64,000 nucleotides of DNA, taken from NCBI GenBank assembly GCA_024743255.1, contig JANSWY010000001.1, positions 434,001-498,000 on the forward strand. The letters are read 5' to 3'. Each line of letters begins with the position of its first letter. Positions within the stretch are counted from its first letter, which is position 1. The DNA is from a bacterium. Its GTDB lineage: Bacteria; Bacteroidota; Bacteroidia; Cytophagales; Cyclobacteriaceae. The position numbers were made by a program, and so were the translations under genes. Under the pieces are notes generated by a model that worked only from the letters and a program-made list of their open reading frames with translations, was not told where the DNA came from and ran no database searches. This document shows, piece after piece, positions 15,930-25,314 of the stretch.

Positions 15930-17030
15930 CTATTGGTTCTCGAGGAATTCCTCAAGTGCTTGCTTATTCTTTGTGTAAGCAAGTTTACCCACAATCATGT
16001 GATATTTATTTTTGTCAGAAGTATACTGATAAGCCATTTTAGCAAACTTTAATCGGGTTCCATCCAGGTTGAATCTTGCAATTATTTCAATGATTTGAGC
16101 AACATTGATTGGACCATTTTCCATCAGGAATTCATTAGCCATTTCCACTGGCTTTCCTCCAGTGTTCATTTCAGTTTCAATATCTTTCTTTAGAGATTGC
16201 AGATTTGCAAAGCTCAATGCTATGCCTGTGGTGTCCTTTTTTGTTTCTGATTTTGTGTTAACTGTATCTACCGCTACAGGCTCTACATAACTTGTGCTTT
16301 TAATAATGATCTGACCCAGGTCGATCTTTGCGACAGCCATTACTTTAAGAGCTTTATTAAACTCAATACTTGTTTCTTCCCCATTCGGAGAGATATTAAT
16401 GGAGAAAGTATAAGATTTCCCAGGGAAAATAACATCACCTTTCTTTACAACTTCAGCTTCACCTCCATTTACAGTAATCAGGGGCAGTTCGACTTTACCA
16501 AGTTCTTCTTGCTTACCGTTATAAGTACATTTAACCGATGCATAGATGCGATCAGAATAAACATTATATTCCATTACTTTAATCTGGAAGTCACCGAAAG
16601 TTTGTATCGCCCCATCTTTCAGAATAAATTTTTCCGGCTTTAAGGTATTTGAAATACTGGCATATCTAATTCCTTTCAGATTTAACTTCAATAGATCACT
16701 ATTTGCTTTGGCAGGCGCCTTAATTCTAAACTGGTTATAAACTGTTTTTGAATCACCTGGTTTTAATACATATTGATCTGATGTGGGATACAGTTCTCCA
16801 TCCGTAACCTCAAGGGATGATTTCTTTCGGTCAATCAATAGAATTCCATTAGCAGTGTTTTCTATCTTATAGTTTATAAAGTAGCTGGAAGTGGAAGAAC
16901 TCACTTTGTCAAACCTGATGTTGAAGTTCTCACTTTCAATTGACTTTGGTAGAATGTAAGTTGCGTTCTGAGAAAATGATAATTGAGTAATAATCAATGA
17001 TGAGATTATTAAAAAGCTCTTGCGGCTCAT
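15930..17030 (-). CDS. Secreted protein with C-terminal DUF4476 domain
   Basis: It opens with a signal peptide (MSRKSFLIISSLIITQLSFS). The first 250 residues are beta-rich and resemble two immunoglobulin-like modules. Residues about 270-366 fit DUF4476: a helical domain with LKKDIETEMNTGGKPVEMAN, then QIIEIIARFNLDGTRLKFAKM, then KLAYTKNKQALEEFLEN (split here into parts). DUF4476 proteins are common periplasmic or secreted proteins of Bacteroidota with no known function. It is transcribed alone. Confidence 0.75.
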   Translation of the reverse strand: MSRKSFLIISSLIITQLSFSQNATYILPKSIESENFNIRFDKVSSSTSSYFINYKIENTANGILLIDRKKSSLEVTDGELYPTSDQYVLKPGDSKTVYNQFRIKAPAKANSDLLKLNLKGIRYASISNTLKPEKFILKDGAIQTFGDFQIKVMEYNVYSDRIYASVKCTYNGKQEELGKVELPLITVNGGEAEVVKKGDVIFPGKSYTFSINISPNGEETSIEFNKALKVMAVAKIDLGQIIIKSTSYVEPVAVDTVNTKSETKKDTTGIALSFANLQSLKKDIETEMNTGGKPVEMANEFLMENGPINVAQIIEIIARFNLDGTRLKFAKMAYQYTSDKNKYHMIVGKLAYTKNKQALEEFLENQ

Positions 17031-17176
17031 AATATTAAGGGTTAAAAAATATCGTAGGGTAGGACATTAATACGATTAGAATTGCAAATATATAAGATTG
17101 CAACACCCAAATTTGATTGAGACCTCAATATTGTGACTTTTAAATCGTGAACCTGGATTTATTCGGTTGGGATACT

Positions 17177-17941
17177 TTAGCCTCTTTTAAAGGCATAGAA
17201 GTCTTTGCTGGAATTCTCCTCATCAAACCAATAACCTTCATAATCAAAACCTCTGAGTAGATCCGGATTATTGATTTCATTTTCGATGATGTATCGGGAC
17301 ATTAGTCCACGGGCCTTCTTGGCAAAAAATGAAACGATCTTAAATTGACCATTATTGAGATCCTTAAATTCAACATCGATTACTCTAAATGGCATTTTTT
17401 TCCTATCAACAGATTTGAAGTATTCAACTGATGCAAGATTGACCAAAATATCATCTCCCTGAGCTCTAAGGTCTTTCTGCAGCAATTTCAAAATCTTATC
17501 ATCCCAATACTGATAGAGTGTTTTGTAATCATCAAATGCCAGCTTCGTGCCCATTTCAAGCCTATATGGTTGGATTAAATCAAGGGGTCTTAATAATCCA
17601 TATAGCCCTGAGAGAATTCGGAAATGCTTTTGTGCAAAATCCAGTTTGTCATGATCAAAAGTTTCTGCTTTCAGACCTTGATAGACATCACCTTGAAAAG
17701 CAAGAACTGAAGGTTTTGAGTTCTTTTCGGAATGTGTCGCTTTGAATGCGTTGTATCTCTCCACATTAAGTTCCGCCAGATTATCACTGATACTCATGAG
17801 GTCTCTAACCTCGTCCGGAGTTTTTTTCTTCAGAACAGAAATCAATTCTTTCGTACATTCCAACAACCTGGGTTTGCTTGTTTTCACGTCATAAGGTGTT
17901 TCAAAATCAAGACTTTTCGCGGGAGAAACTACTGCTATCAT
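17177..17941 (-). CDS. yaaA: Peroxide stress protein YaaA (UPF0246)
   Basis: It starts with the family signature MIAVVSPAKSLDFE and continues with LAFQGDVYQGL, LSGLYGLLRPLD and VEFKDLNNGQFKIVSFFAKKARG (read in pieces), all characteristic of YaaA/DUF328. The length of 254 aa equals the usual 250-260. YaaA helps reduce intracellular free iron during hydrogen peroxide stress and binds DNA in E. coli. It is cytoplasmic and monocistronic here. A box reading TTAATTTG on the minus strand at 17970-17977 sits at a suitable distance for a -7 element, without a clear -33 TTG. Confidence 0.95.
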   Translation of the reverse strand: MIAVVSPAKSLDFETPYDVKTSKPRLLECTKELISVLKKKTPDEVRDLMSISDNLAELNVERYNAFKATHSEKNSKPSVLAFQGDVYQGLKAETFDHDKLDFAQKHFRILSGLYGLLRPLDLIQPYRLEMGTKLAFDDYKTLYQYWDDKILKLLQKDLRAQGDDILVNLASVEYFKSVDRKKMPFRVIDVEFKDLNNGQFKIVSFFAKKARGLMSRYIIENEINNPDLLRGFDYEGYWFDEENSSKDFYAFKRG

Positions 17942-18006
17942 GAACTAATATCTATTTTGAATATAACTGCAAATTAATGTGATAGTTGGGAGAAGTGGAA
18001 ATCTTG

Positions 18007-18465
18007 CTAATTCATGAATACGACATAAGCATTTAATGATGTAGCAATGAGTAACCATAGGAAGTATGGAGTCATCAATAATGATTTGTACTTCAATGTT
18101 GGAATACTCCTGAATTGAAACCAACCTACAACATAAGCCAGACCTATAATGATTGCCAACCCTAAAAACGTCCAATGATAGTAGAAGAACGAGGGATTCC
18201 ATGAAACATTTAGCACCCATTGAATTGCATAGATTAGTATCAATGTCTTTTTGTTGGAAACTTTTTTCCAGACAATGGCCATGAAAGCCGAGTAGCATAT
18301 CATAATGGTAGTCCACGCGGCACCAAATACCCATCCTGGTGGAGTCCATGGAGCTTTATTTAGTTCGGAATACCATTCTGAGGTCGCTCCACCGCCAGCG
18401 AATGTTGCTCCAAGTGCCAGCGCGCCAAAGTTCAATAAAAGAAAAAGGATTAGTCTGAAGATCAT
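18007..18465 (-). CDS. TspO/MBR family membrane protein
   Basis: Five hydrophobic segments fill the 152 residues. The hallmarks of the family are present: the loop WYSELNKAPWTPPGWVFG after helix 1 and the Trp-rich helix 2 (AAWTTIMICYSAFMAIVW). TspO proteins bind tetrapyrroles and cholesterol-like ligands and act as stress-linked regulators in the membrane. It lies just upstream of yaaA in the same direction (65-bp gap), so the two may share a transcript; both are stress-related. Confidence 0.93.
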   Translation of the reverse strand: MIFRLILFLLLNFGALALGATFAGGGATSEWYSELNKAPWTPPGWVFGAAWTTIMICYSAFMAIVWKKVSNKKTLILIYAIQWVLNVSWNPSFFYYHWTFLGLAIIIGLAYVVGWFQFRSIPTLKYKSLLMTPYFLWLLIATSLNAYVVFMN

Positions 18466-18645
18466 GTATTTTCAACAAGTGAATAGTTGAAATGTTTAGA
18501 TTTTTTTGGAACCCAAGCAACCACTTTTGAAATATTGGCGTTCTGGCAGCATAGTTAAAAAATAAGACCTACGGAACGCATCTTTTCTTCTGACTAAGAA
18601 GAATAGAGCTAAACATTACTTTTCAAAAACAAACTTTAATTACTA

Positions 18646-20532
18646 ATGAAAACGATGAAACTCTGGAAAGAATCACAGTTATGGAGGTATATAAAATTAT
18701 CAATTGCGTTAGGTGCAATGAGTTTTCTATACAGCTGCGGAGATGATGATGGAGCAGGAGGAGATGATGGACCAACTGATCCTGTCACAACAGGAGAAGC
18801 TAACGTCAGGATTACTGAGGTAGATGCAGCAGCAAACCTGGTAACACTTGAAAACTTTGGAGATGCAGAACAGGATTTGACTGATTTCTGGTTTTGCCAT
18901 AGAAGAAACTACGGACAATTCAGTCTGGACAATACAGATGCAGCTGATTTGACACTTGATGCTGGTGAAACTATCACTTTTACATTGTCTGTAAATGATG
19001 AGTCCTCAGATGTTGCTATTTACAACACTAATTCTTTTACCGATGCAAATGCAATGGTAGATTTTATGCAGTACAATGGCTCTTTCACTGATAATGGTAG
19101 AGAAAATGTTGCAGTGGAAAAAGGAATTTGGACCGCTGGAGAATTTGTAGAAGGTGCTACCACTTTTACTTATGATGGAACAGGAACTACAAATGGCGCA
19201 GATCAGTGGAGTGGAGATCCTATTATACCCGGAGTTAGCAATGTAAGAATCCTAAGTGTAGATCCTGGTCAGGATTTAATCAAACTGAAGAATTTTGGGA
19301 CAGAATCTCAGGACCTTTCTGGTTATTTCTTCTGTTTAAGAAAGGCTTACCCAGCTATTTCTTCATTAACTCCAACTAGTGGCGACTTGGTTCTAGATCC
19401 TGAGGAAGAAGTTGAATTTTCAGTAACTATTGAAGATGCTTCATCCGATGTAGGTCTTTACAGTAATAACTCTGGATTTGCTTCAGCAGATAATATGGTG
19501 GACTTTATGCAATTTGGAGATGCTGTTGGAACTGCAGGAAGAGAGGATGTAGCAGTAACCAAAGGTATTTGGAGCGAAGGAGATTTTGTGAATGGAGTTG
19601 GACCATACACTTACGACGATACGTCTGGTGATTCTAATGGCGCAGACTTCTGGTCAGAGAGTGAAGAAGGTAGTGTGAATGTAAGAATTTATAAAGTTGA
19701 CGCGGAAGGCGATAAAGTTACTTTGAAGAATTTTGGAACAAGAACAAGTGACTTATCTCCATGGTTCTGGTGTCATAGAAAATCTTACGGAGGCCTGGAA
19801 GGAACTACTCCTACAGAAGGAAATTTATACCTGGCTCCTGGAGAAGAAGCAGAATTTGATGTAACCATAGATGATGTTTCTTCAGATGTGGGGCTTTACA
19901 GGAATAATTCTGGGTTTGCTAATGCAGATAACATGATCGACTTCATGCAGTATGGAGATGCAGTTGGGACTGCCGGAAGAGAGGATGTTGCGGTAACAGC
20001 TGGTATCTGGACTGCTAATACATATGTAAATGGGGTTGGGCCGTTTACTTATGATGATGAAACAGGATCAGGAAATGGAGCAGAAGAGTGGGTTGCTACG
20101 GAAGAAGGAGAAGCCAATGTAAGACTTGTATTGATAGATGCAGAAAATGACAAGATTACACTTAAAAACTTCGGAAATAGGACTGCTAATTTAGCACCAT
20201 GGTTCTTTTGCTACAGAAAGACTTATGAAGGAATTGATGGTATGACTCCTACCTCAGGAAATCTATACTTAGCACCAGGGGAAGAGGCGGAATTTGACGT
20301 AACCATCGATGATACATCTTCAGATGTTGGTTTGTATAAAGATACTGGCTTTGCAAGTGCTAATAGTATTTTGGATTGGATGCAATATGGAGAAGATGTG
20401 GATTCCAATGGTAGAGAGAATGTGGCGGTAGAAGCAGGCATTTGGACTGAGAATGAGTTTGTACCAAATCCGGGTCCATTTGCATATGATGGTGATGGAA
20501 CTGAAAATGGTGCTTCAAGCTGGAATCAATAA
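18646..20532 (+). CDS. Lipoprotein with four tandem lamin-tail-like (LTD) repeats
   Basis: A signal region ends in a lipobox LYSC (about residue 31) followed by an acidic/Gly stretch, typical of a lipoprotein. The rest consists of four repeats of about 145 residues, starting near 50, 195, 345 and 490. Each opens with a strand ending VRI...VD, contains LKNFG, then a motif [WY]-[FW]-[FW]-C-x-R-K-x-Y (FWFCHRRNY, YFFCLRKAY, WFWCHRKSY, WFFCYRKTY), then LxPGEEAEF, SSDVGLY, and DFMQYG...GRE[DN]VAV..GIW. The early NxG...dLs.w order and the late L.pG turn match lamin-tail domains. It is probably exposed on the surface; the ligand is unknown. The repeats are about 60-80% alike, so they arose by recent internal duplication. 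Confidence 0.85.
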   Translation: MKTMKLWKESQLWRYIKLSIALGAMSFLYSCGDDDGAGGDDGPTDPVTTGEANVRITEVDAAANLVTLENFGDAEQDLTDFWFCHRRNYGQFSLDNTDAADLTLDAGETITFTLSVNDESSDVAIYNTNSFTDANAMVDFMQYNGSFTDNGRENVAVEKGIWTAGEFVEGATTFTYDGTGTTNGADQWSGDPIIPGVSNVRILSVDPGQDLIKLKNFGTESQDLSGYFFCLRKAYPAISSLTPTSGDLVLDPEEEVEFSVTIEDASSDVGLYSNNSGFASADNMVDFMQFGDAVGTAGREDVAVTKGIWSEGDFVNGVGPYTYDDTSGDSNGADFWSESEEGSVNVRIYKVDAEGDKVTLKNFGTRTSDLSPWFWCHRKSYGGLEGTTPTEGNLYLAPGEEAEFDVTIDDVSSDVGLYRNNSGFANADNMIDFMQYGDAVGTAGREDVAVTAGIWTANTYVNGVGPFTYDDETGSGNGAEEWVATEEGEANVRLVLIDAENDKITLKNFGNRTANLAPWFFCYRKTYEGIDGMTPTSGNLYLAPGEEAEFDVTIDDTSSDVGLYKDTGFASANSILDWMQYGEDVDSNGRENVAVEAGIWTENEFVPNPGPFAYDGDGTENGASSWNQ

Positions 20533-20569
20533 TAACTAGTCAATTTAATTGATGTATTTAAGTGTGTTT

Positions 20570-20599
20570 AAAGGAGGTCTTCCAAAGGCCTCCTTTTTT
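20570..20599. terminator. Intrinsic terminator (bidirectional)
   Basis: GGAGG (20573-20577) pairs with CCTCC (20589-20593), extended by AAA and TTTTTT. It ends the LTD lipoprotein gene and overlaps the stop region of the convergent gene at 20598. Confidence 0.8.
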
Positions 20600-21143
20600 A
20601 TATAGGCCATTTTTTAAATTCATCCCAATGTTTTCCATTATGCTTGAGAAGGGTAAACCCATCATATTTAAACTCAGCACTGTACTTCTCTTCATTAAAC
20701 TTTTCCCAGGCCACTTTAAATTCTGCCTTCTTAAGGTCTCTAAATGCCACTGTCATGTGAGGATGAAAACCCCGGTCTTTGTAATCAGCATTTTGAATTT
20801 TTAAGTTTCTTCTAACGTATTTTGAAAGTTCTTTCTGAAGAACTCGTAGACTTTCATTTTCAAGGACATCAACAAAAATCACTCTTGGTTCAAAGCAATC
20901 GAAGTTTTTAAGCGAAATGTCAAAATCTACTACTGATGGGTTGAATTCATTAAGGTAATCTAATAGTTGCTCTTCTTTTCTGAGTTGCCATTTGAATGGC
21001 ATGTGTAACGTAATATGTGGAGGTGACTTTAATGCCGCCTTGGAGTTGTGATGTGTTGCGAAATATTGTTTGAATTGGAGTATTTCATCAAATATCGGCT
21101 GTGGAGGAATAATGGCGAGAAAATATAGTTGAGTTTCGTGCAT
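20598..21143 (-). CDS. 2H phosphoesterase superfamily protein (2'-5' RNA ligase-like)
   Basis: Two H-x-T motifs define the family: HITLHMPF (around residue 43) and HPHMTVAF (around residue 127), about 84 residues apart, as in the 2H superfamily (ThpR/LigT, YjcG). The protein is 181 aa, cytoplasmic, with no signal peptide. Known members hydrolyse cyclic phosphodiesters at RNA ends or join tRNA halves. Which activity this one has cannot be read from the sequence. It is monocistronic. Confidence 0.88.
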   Translation of the reverse strand: MHETQLYFLAIIPPQPIFDEILQFKQYFATHHNSKAALKSPPHITLHMPFKWQLRKEEQLLDYLNEFNPSVVDFDISLKNFDCFEPRVIFVDVLENESLRVLQKELSKYVRRNLKIQNADYKDRGFHPHMTVAFRDLKKAEFKVAWEKFNEEKYSAEFKYDGFTLLKHNGKHWDEFKKWPI

Positions 21144-21221
21144 ATACCGTTGGTGGAAGTGAAGTATGGTATTCCAAATTTATGAGTTAATTTAGAATGA
21201 CTTTGATTAGTTGACAAATCT

Positions 21222-21320
21222 GCGTGAGGGATAGTAGCGGATACCCCGCAAACCATCTCGAAAGTTTTCGGGATTGGTAGAGGAGTAGTAGCGGATAGCC
21301 CGACCCGTCAGGGACACGCC
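21222..21320. repeat. Dispersed-type intergenic repeat family 3
   Basis: Two copies of GTAGCGGATANCCCG occur about 55 bp apart (near 21234 and 21288), joined by CTCGAAAGTTTTCGGG and followed by GACCCGTCAGGGACACGCCC. I recall similar GC-rich blocks as high-copy repeats in Bacteroidota genomes. It is much more GC-rich than its surroundings and occupies the gap before the metalloprotease. Confidence 0.6.
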
Positions 21321-21334
21321 CAAACATTTGAATA

Positions 21335-23728
21335 ATGAAAATAAGATCTCTACTTACTCTTGTTGCAATAATCCTGTATTCTATAACTTCTTTTGGCCAA
21401 AATGGTGAAATGAAAGGCTTCTTTGACTTCCGATGGGATGAAGATCTTGGAAAGGTTTTCCTGACCGTGAAAGAACTCGACAAGGAATTTTTGTATGTAA
21501 ATAGTCTCGCAGCAGGTGTTGGTTCTAACGATATCGGATTAGATCGCGGACAACTTGGGAATACTCGTGTGGTTAAGTTCACGAAAGTTGGTAATAAGAT
21601 TTTGCTAATTCAACCCAACTACGATTATCGTGCGGAGAGTGACAACATAGAAGAAGTTAAGTCTGTAAGAGAGGCCTTTGCTCAATCAGTTATTTGGGGA
21701 TTTGAGCCACTACAGGGAGATGAAGGATACATCATAGATATTTCGGATTTTCTAATGAGAGATTCTCATGGTGTCGCATCAAGATTATCTAGCCAAAATC
21801 AAGGTAACTATGGTATTGACCCTTCAAGAACAGCATTATATAAACCGGCAATAAAGAACTTTCCAAAAAACTCTGAGTTTGAAGCGATGATCACTTTCAA
21901 GGGTCAGGCAAAAGGATATAATATTAGATCAGTAACTCCAAGTTCTGATGCGATTACGGTTAGGATGCATCACTCTTTTATTGAGTTACCAGATGATAAA
22001 TATGAGAAAAGGGAATTTGACCCACGAGCGGGTTATTTTGGAATAACATATCAGGATTATGCAACTCCTATTGATCAGCCATTGGTTAAGAGGTTTATTA
22101 GTCGGCACAGATTGGAAAAGAAAGATCCCAATGCAGCGATAAGTGAAGCGAAGGAACCAATAGTATATTATGTTGATAGAGGTGCTCCTGAGCCAGTTAG
22201 TTCTGCATTGATTGAAGGGGCATCCTGGTGGAATCAGGCTTTTGAAACTGCTGGATTTAAGGATGCATTTAGGGTGGAATTACTTCCAGAAGGTGTCGAT
22301 CCATTGGATGTCAGATACAATGTTATTCAATGGGTACATCGGTCTACGAGAGGCTGGTCTTATGGCGCTTCAGTAACTGATCCAAGAACTGGTGAAATTA
22401 TAAAAGGCCATGTTTCTCTTGGCTCATTGCGGGTGAGACAAGATTTTTTAATAGCTCAGGGATTGTTACAGCCATTTGATGGTGGAGAGGTGAGTAATGA
22501 AATGATGAAAATGGCACTTGCCAGATTAAGACAATTGTCTGCTCATGAAGTTGGTCATACACTGGGTTTAGCTCACAATTTTGCGGCAAGTTATAATGAC
22601 AGGGCTTCAGTAATGGATTATCCTCACCCCTATTTTGCACTAAACGATGATGGTACGATCAATTTAGACAATGCTTATGATGTAGGAATTGGTGAATGGG
22701 ATAAGGTGGCAATTCAATACGGTTATGGAGTTTATGAGAATGAATCAGCAATGAAAAAAGTACTAAAAGATGCATTTGATGGTGGAATGAAATTCATAAC
22801 TGATCAAGATGCAAGGCCGCTTGGGGGAGCCCATGCTTATGCTCATTTGTGGGACAATGGTAAAAATGCTGCTGAGGAATTAAATAGACTTTTGAAAGTT
22901 AGAAAAAAGATATTAGGAGACTTTTCAATGGATGCTATTCCTGAAGGAGCTCCAGTTTCGTCAATTGAGGAAGTATTGGTGCCAATGTATTTTATGCATC
23001 GTTACCAGATGGAAGCTGCTGTGAAGTTGATTGGAGGGTTGGAATTTAGCTATTCTGTTAAAGGAGATGGAAGTTCTGCTCCTCAGATGATTGCTCCTGC
23101 TATTCAGAAAGCTGCTTTGCATTCACTTACGGAGGTGATTAAAGCAGAAAACCTGATGCTTCCTGATCAAATATTGGAACTGATGCCACCTAGAGCATAT
23201 GGTTATTACAGGACCAGGGAATCATTTAAAAGTAAAACCGGTGTAGCTTTTGATGCGATCACACCAGCTGCAACTATTTCTGATCAGGTATTTGGTATGA
23301 TCTTGAATCCGGAGAGAGTAAATCGGTTGCTGGAACATAAATCAAGAGAAGCCAGTCAATTAGGTTTATCCTTTGTGATTGATGATCTGATGAAACATAC
23401 CTGGAATGCTACAAAGTACAATGGATATGCTAGAGAAGTTCAGAGAGCTGTTGAAAGTCAATTATTAATTGCACTCTTTCAACTTGCATCTTCAGGAGAT
23501 GTACAAATCCAGGCGAACGCTATCGCTTTTCAAAAGATAAAAGAGCTGGAATCAAGTCTGAAGAAACAAACTAAAAAAGCAGTTGGGGATGAGGCTGCTC
23601 ACATCAATTTCTCACTGAAAATGATCGCTGATTACTATAAAAAACCAGAGGTCTATAAAGAATTGGGTGCACCAAACCCTCCTGATGGTTCTCCCATAGG
23701 TAACATTATGTGTGGTTTTCATAATTGA
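21335..23728 (+). CDS. Secreted zinc metalloprotease (DUF5117/DUF4953 type), 797 aa
   Basis: A signal peptide (MKIRSLLTLVAIILYSITSFG) is followed by a DUF5117-like N-terminal region (about 25-200, with VRMHHSFIELPDDKYEKR) and a gluzincin/metzincin-like catalytic domain. The metal site is HEVGHTLGLAH at residues 404-414, i.e. His404, Glu405, His408 and His414, the extended HExxHxxGxxH motif. The C-terminal third carries a conserved helical domain seen in this family. There is no T9SS sorting domain. The ATG at 21335 lies right after the repeat block. The 18-bp direct repeats at 23724-23761 begin in its last codons and belong to the next operon. Confidence 0.93.
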   Translation: MKIRSLLTLVAIILYSITSFGQNGEMKGFFDFRWDEDLGKVFLTVKELDKEFLYVNSLAAGVGSNDIGLDRGQLGNTRVVKFTKVGNKILLIQPNYDYRAESDNIEEVKSVREAFAQSVIWGFEPLQGDEGYIIDISDFLMRDSHGVASRLSSQNQGNYGIDPSRTALYKPAIKNFPKNSEFEAMITFKGQAKGYNIRSVTPSSDAITVRMHHSFIELPDDKYEKREFDPRAGYFGITYQDYATPIDQPLVKRFISRHRLEKKDPNAAISEAKEPIVYYVDRGAPEPVSSALIEGASWWNQAFETAGFKDAFRVELLPEGVDPLDVRYNVIQWVHRSTRGWSYGASVTDPRTGEIIKGHVSLGSLRVRQDFLIAQGLLQPFDGGEVSNEMMKMALARLRQLSAHEVGHTLGLAHNFAASYNDRASVMDYPHPYFALNDDGTINLDNAYDVGIGEWDKVAIQYGYGVYENESAMKKVLKDAFDGGMKFITDQDARPLGGAHAYAHLWDNGKNAAEELNRLLKVRKKILGDFSMDAIPEGAPVSSIEEVLVPMYFMHRYQMEAAVKLIGGLEFSYSVKGDGSSAPQMIAPAIQKAALHSLTEVIKAENLMLPDQILELMPPRAYGYYRTRESFKSKTGVAFDAITPAATISDQVFGMILNPERVNRLLEHKSREASQLGLSFVIDDLMKHTWNATKYNGYAREVQRAVESQLLIALFQLASSGDVQIQANAIAFQKIKELESSLKKQTKKAVGDEAAHINFSLKMIADYYKKPEVYKELGAPNPPDGSPIGNIMCGFHN

Positions 23729-23761
23729 TGTCGTTTACAAACGATTGATGTCGTTCACAAA
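23724..23761. promoter_or_regulatory. Pair of 18-bp direct repeats upstream of the DUF4493 lipoprotein genes
   Basis: ATTGATGTCGTTTACAAA (23724-23741) and ATTGATGTCGTTCACAAA (23744-23761) differ at one base and lie 20 bp apart centre to centre, i.e. on one face of the helix. This is a typical layout for a regulator that binds direct repeats. The core CGTTYAC resembles the LytTR half-site only in part. Binding by any regulator is inferred. Confidence 0.5.
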
Positions 23762-23798
23762 GTCACACTATTAAGAAAGGAGTTGATTTTGTTTCTTG

Positions 23799-23820
23799 GT
23801 GATGTAAAATCAAACATCAC
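23799..23820 (+). promoter_or_regulatory. Leader hairpin directly before the first DUF4493 gene
   Basis: GTGATGT (23799-23805) pairs perfectly with ACATCAC (23814-23820) over an 8-nt loop, and the start codon follows 6 nt later (23826). It could be an operator or an RNA hairpin covering the ribosome entry site. There is no T-run, so it is not a terminator. Confidence 0.45.
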
Positions 23821-23825
23821 ACTCC

Positions 23826-25286
23826 ATGAAACTAGTCACAAAACTAATGTTGGCGGCAGCTTATTTTTATCTAGCTGCTTGTCAGGATAGCGAGGAACCG
23901 CAACCAACTGAATTTGGCTATTTGTCGATGCAGGTAATGCTCAAAATAACTTCGGAAGAGGCAAATGGTAGAGTTGAAGCCGTTAATACAGATAATTTTA
24001 GGGTCACCATATTTGATGCTTCTGGAAGTGAAGTATTAGTATTTGATCCTTTTAGCTCTGCTCCCCCTGAGGTAGCTCTACCAACAGGAGAGTACTATGT
24101 TGAAGCTCATAGCAACAATCTTGTTGATGCAGCTTTTGAAAAACCATACTACTTCGGTCGGTCAGCCAATTTCACCATTGATAAAGAGGAAACAACTTCC
24201 ATAGATATCAATACCGAGTTGGCCAACACTAAAGTGGCCATCTTATATTCTGATGATGTAGTCAATACATTTGATTCATATACAGGGACAGTTACAGTTA
24301 TTTCTTCAAACTCTTCTTTGTTTTATGCTCAAGGAGAAACAAGAGAAGGATATTTTGTCACTTCACCATTGGAGGTTGAGGTTGAGTTGAGCTATATAAA
24401 ATTAGATGGCCAGACAATTGATCGGATTTACACGGCTTTAATCGATGATCCTCAACCAAAAACACTTTATAACATCAATGTTGATGCTGCACTTGATGAT
24501 GGAACCATTGTGTTCAATATTACAGTAGATGAGTCTTTTGATACCATAGATATTGGTCTGGGAGATATTACTGTTGGGAATCAATGTGATTTCAGCGGGT
24601 ACAGAATGGAAGTCTTGGGAGATACCGATGTTAGTAGCCCAACCTGGATGCGAGGTACGGATGGATTGATACATCAGATACAATATATGGAAGATGGAGT
24701 CAATTTTCTGGTAGACCTCACTTACAATGCCAGCAATCAGTTAACCAGAATCCAAAGTGATTACACTAGAGCAGATTTAACCTATGATGCATCTGGAAAA
24801 TTGATTCGAGAAGATGCATTTGATTATGACTTTGATAACAATGTCTGGCAAGATGATGGTGTACGGATATATGAATACAATGCTAATGGTCAACTGTACA
24901 GAGTTCTAGACCTCTATGGTGGCTATGATGAGTTTGTTTATGCTGACAACATCAGCAACAATCCACAGCAGGAATTAGGTATCCAATCAACTGGAATTCA
25001 GACCAAAACACTCACCTATACCTATGACGATAAAGAAAATGTTTTCAAAGAATTGGGGATGAGATTTTGGGACATTCTGGACACTGAGGCCGTATTATTC
25101 GCTGATAATAACACACTTAGCATACTGGATGAAGATTTTGATAATGATGGGAATTTAATTTATAGCACGGAAATTGCAGTTACCTACACATACGACGAAT
25201 TTGATCGTCCAATTCAGGCAGATTTCCTAGATGTAGATTACGGCTCTACGCAGCGATTTACATTTTTCTATGAAGACTGTCAGTAA
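23826..25286 (+). CDS. DUF4493-like lipoprotein, paralogue 1 (YD-type C-terminus)
   Basis: The lipobox LAAC (Cys20) is followed by an acidic/Pro linker and the start of the shared domain, EFGYLSMQ. Residues about 33-240 are the module shared with the next two genes, including DAAFEKPYYFGRSANFTIDK and DDPQPKTLYNINVDAAL. It resembles the DUF4493 family of Bacteroidota lipoproteins. The C-terminal 240 residues are different from paralogue 2: a string of beta hairpins with YD-like turns (LTYDASGKLIRED, YEYNANGQLYRV, YTYDEFDRPIQ), similar to the C-terminus of paralogue 3. It is anchored in the outer or inner membrane by lipid; its role is unknown. Confidence 0.8.
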   Translation: MKLVTKLMLAAAYFYLAACQDSEEPQPTEFGYLSMQVMLKITSEEANGRVEAVNTDNFRVTIFDASGSEVLVFDPFSSAPPEVALPTGEYYVEAHSNNLVDAAFEKPYYFGRSANFTIDKEETTSIDINTELANTKVAILYSDDVVNTFDSYTGTVTVISSNSSLFYAQGETREGYFVTSPLEVEVELSYIKLDGQTIDRIYTALIDDPQPKTLYNINVDAALDDGTIVFNITVDESFDTIDIGLGDITVGNQCDFSGYRMEVLGDTDVSSPTWMRGTDGLIHQIQYMEDGVNFLVDLTYNASNQLTRIQSDYTRADLTYDASGKLIREDAFDYDFDNNVWQDDGVRIYEYNANGQLYRVLDLYGGYDEFVYADNISNNPQQELGIQSTGIQTKTLTYTYDDKENVFKELGMRFWDILDTEAVLFADNNTLSILDEDFDNDGNLIYSTEIAVTYTYDEFDRPIQADFLDVDYGSTQRFTFFYEDCQ

Positions 25287-25314
25287 TCACTTATTTCACA
25301 AAAATTAATCTATC

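Noticed and set aside
18560-18620. Possible terminator or leader hairpin near TTCTTCTGACTAAGAAGAA.
   Set aside because: A short AT-rich stem (about 5-6 bp) without a T-run; weak.
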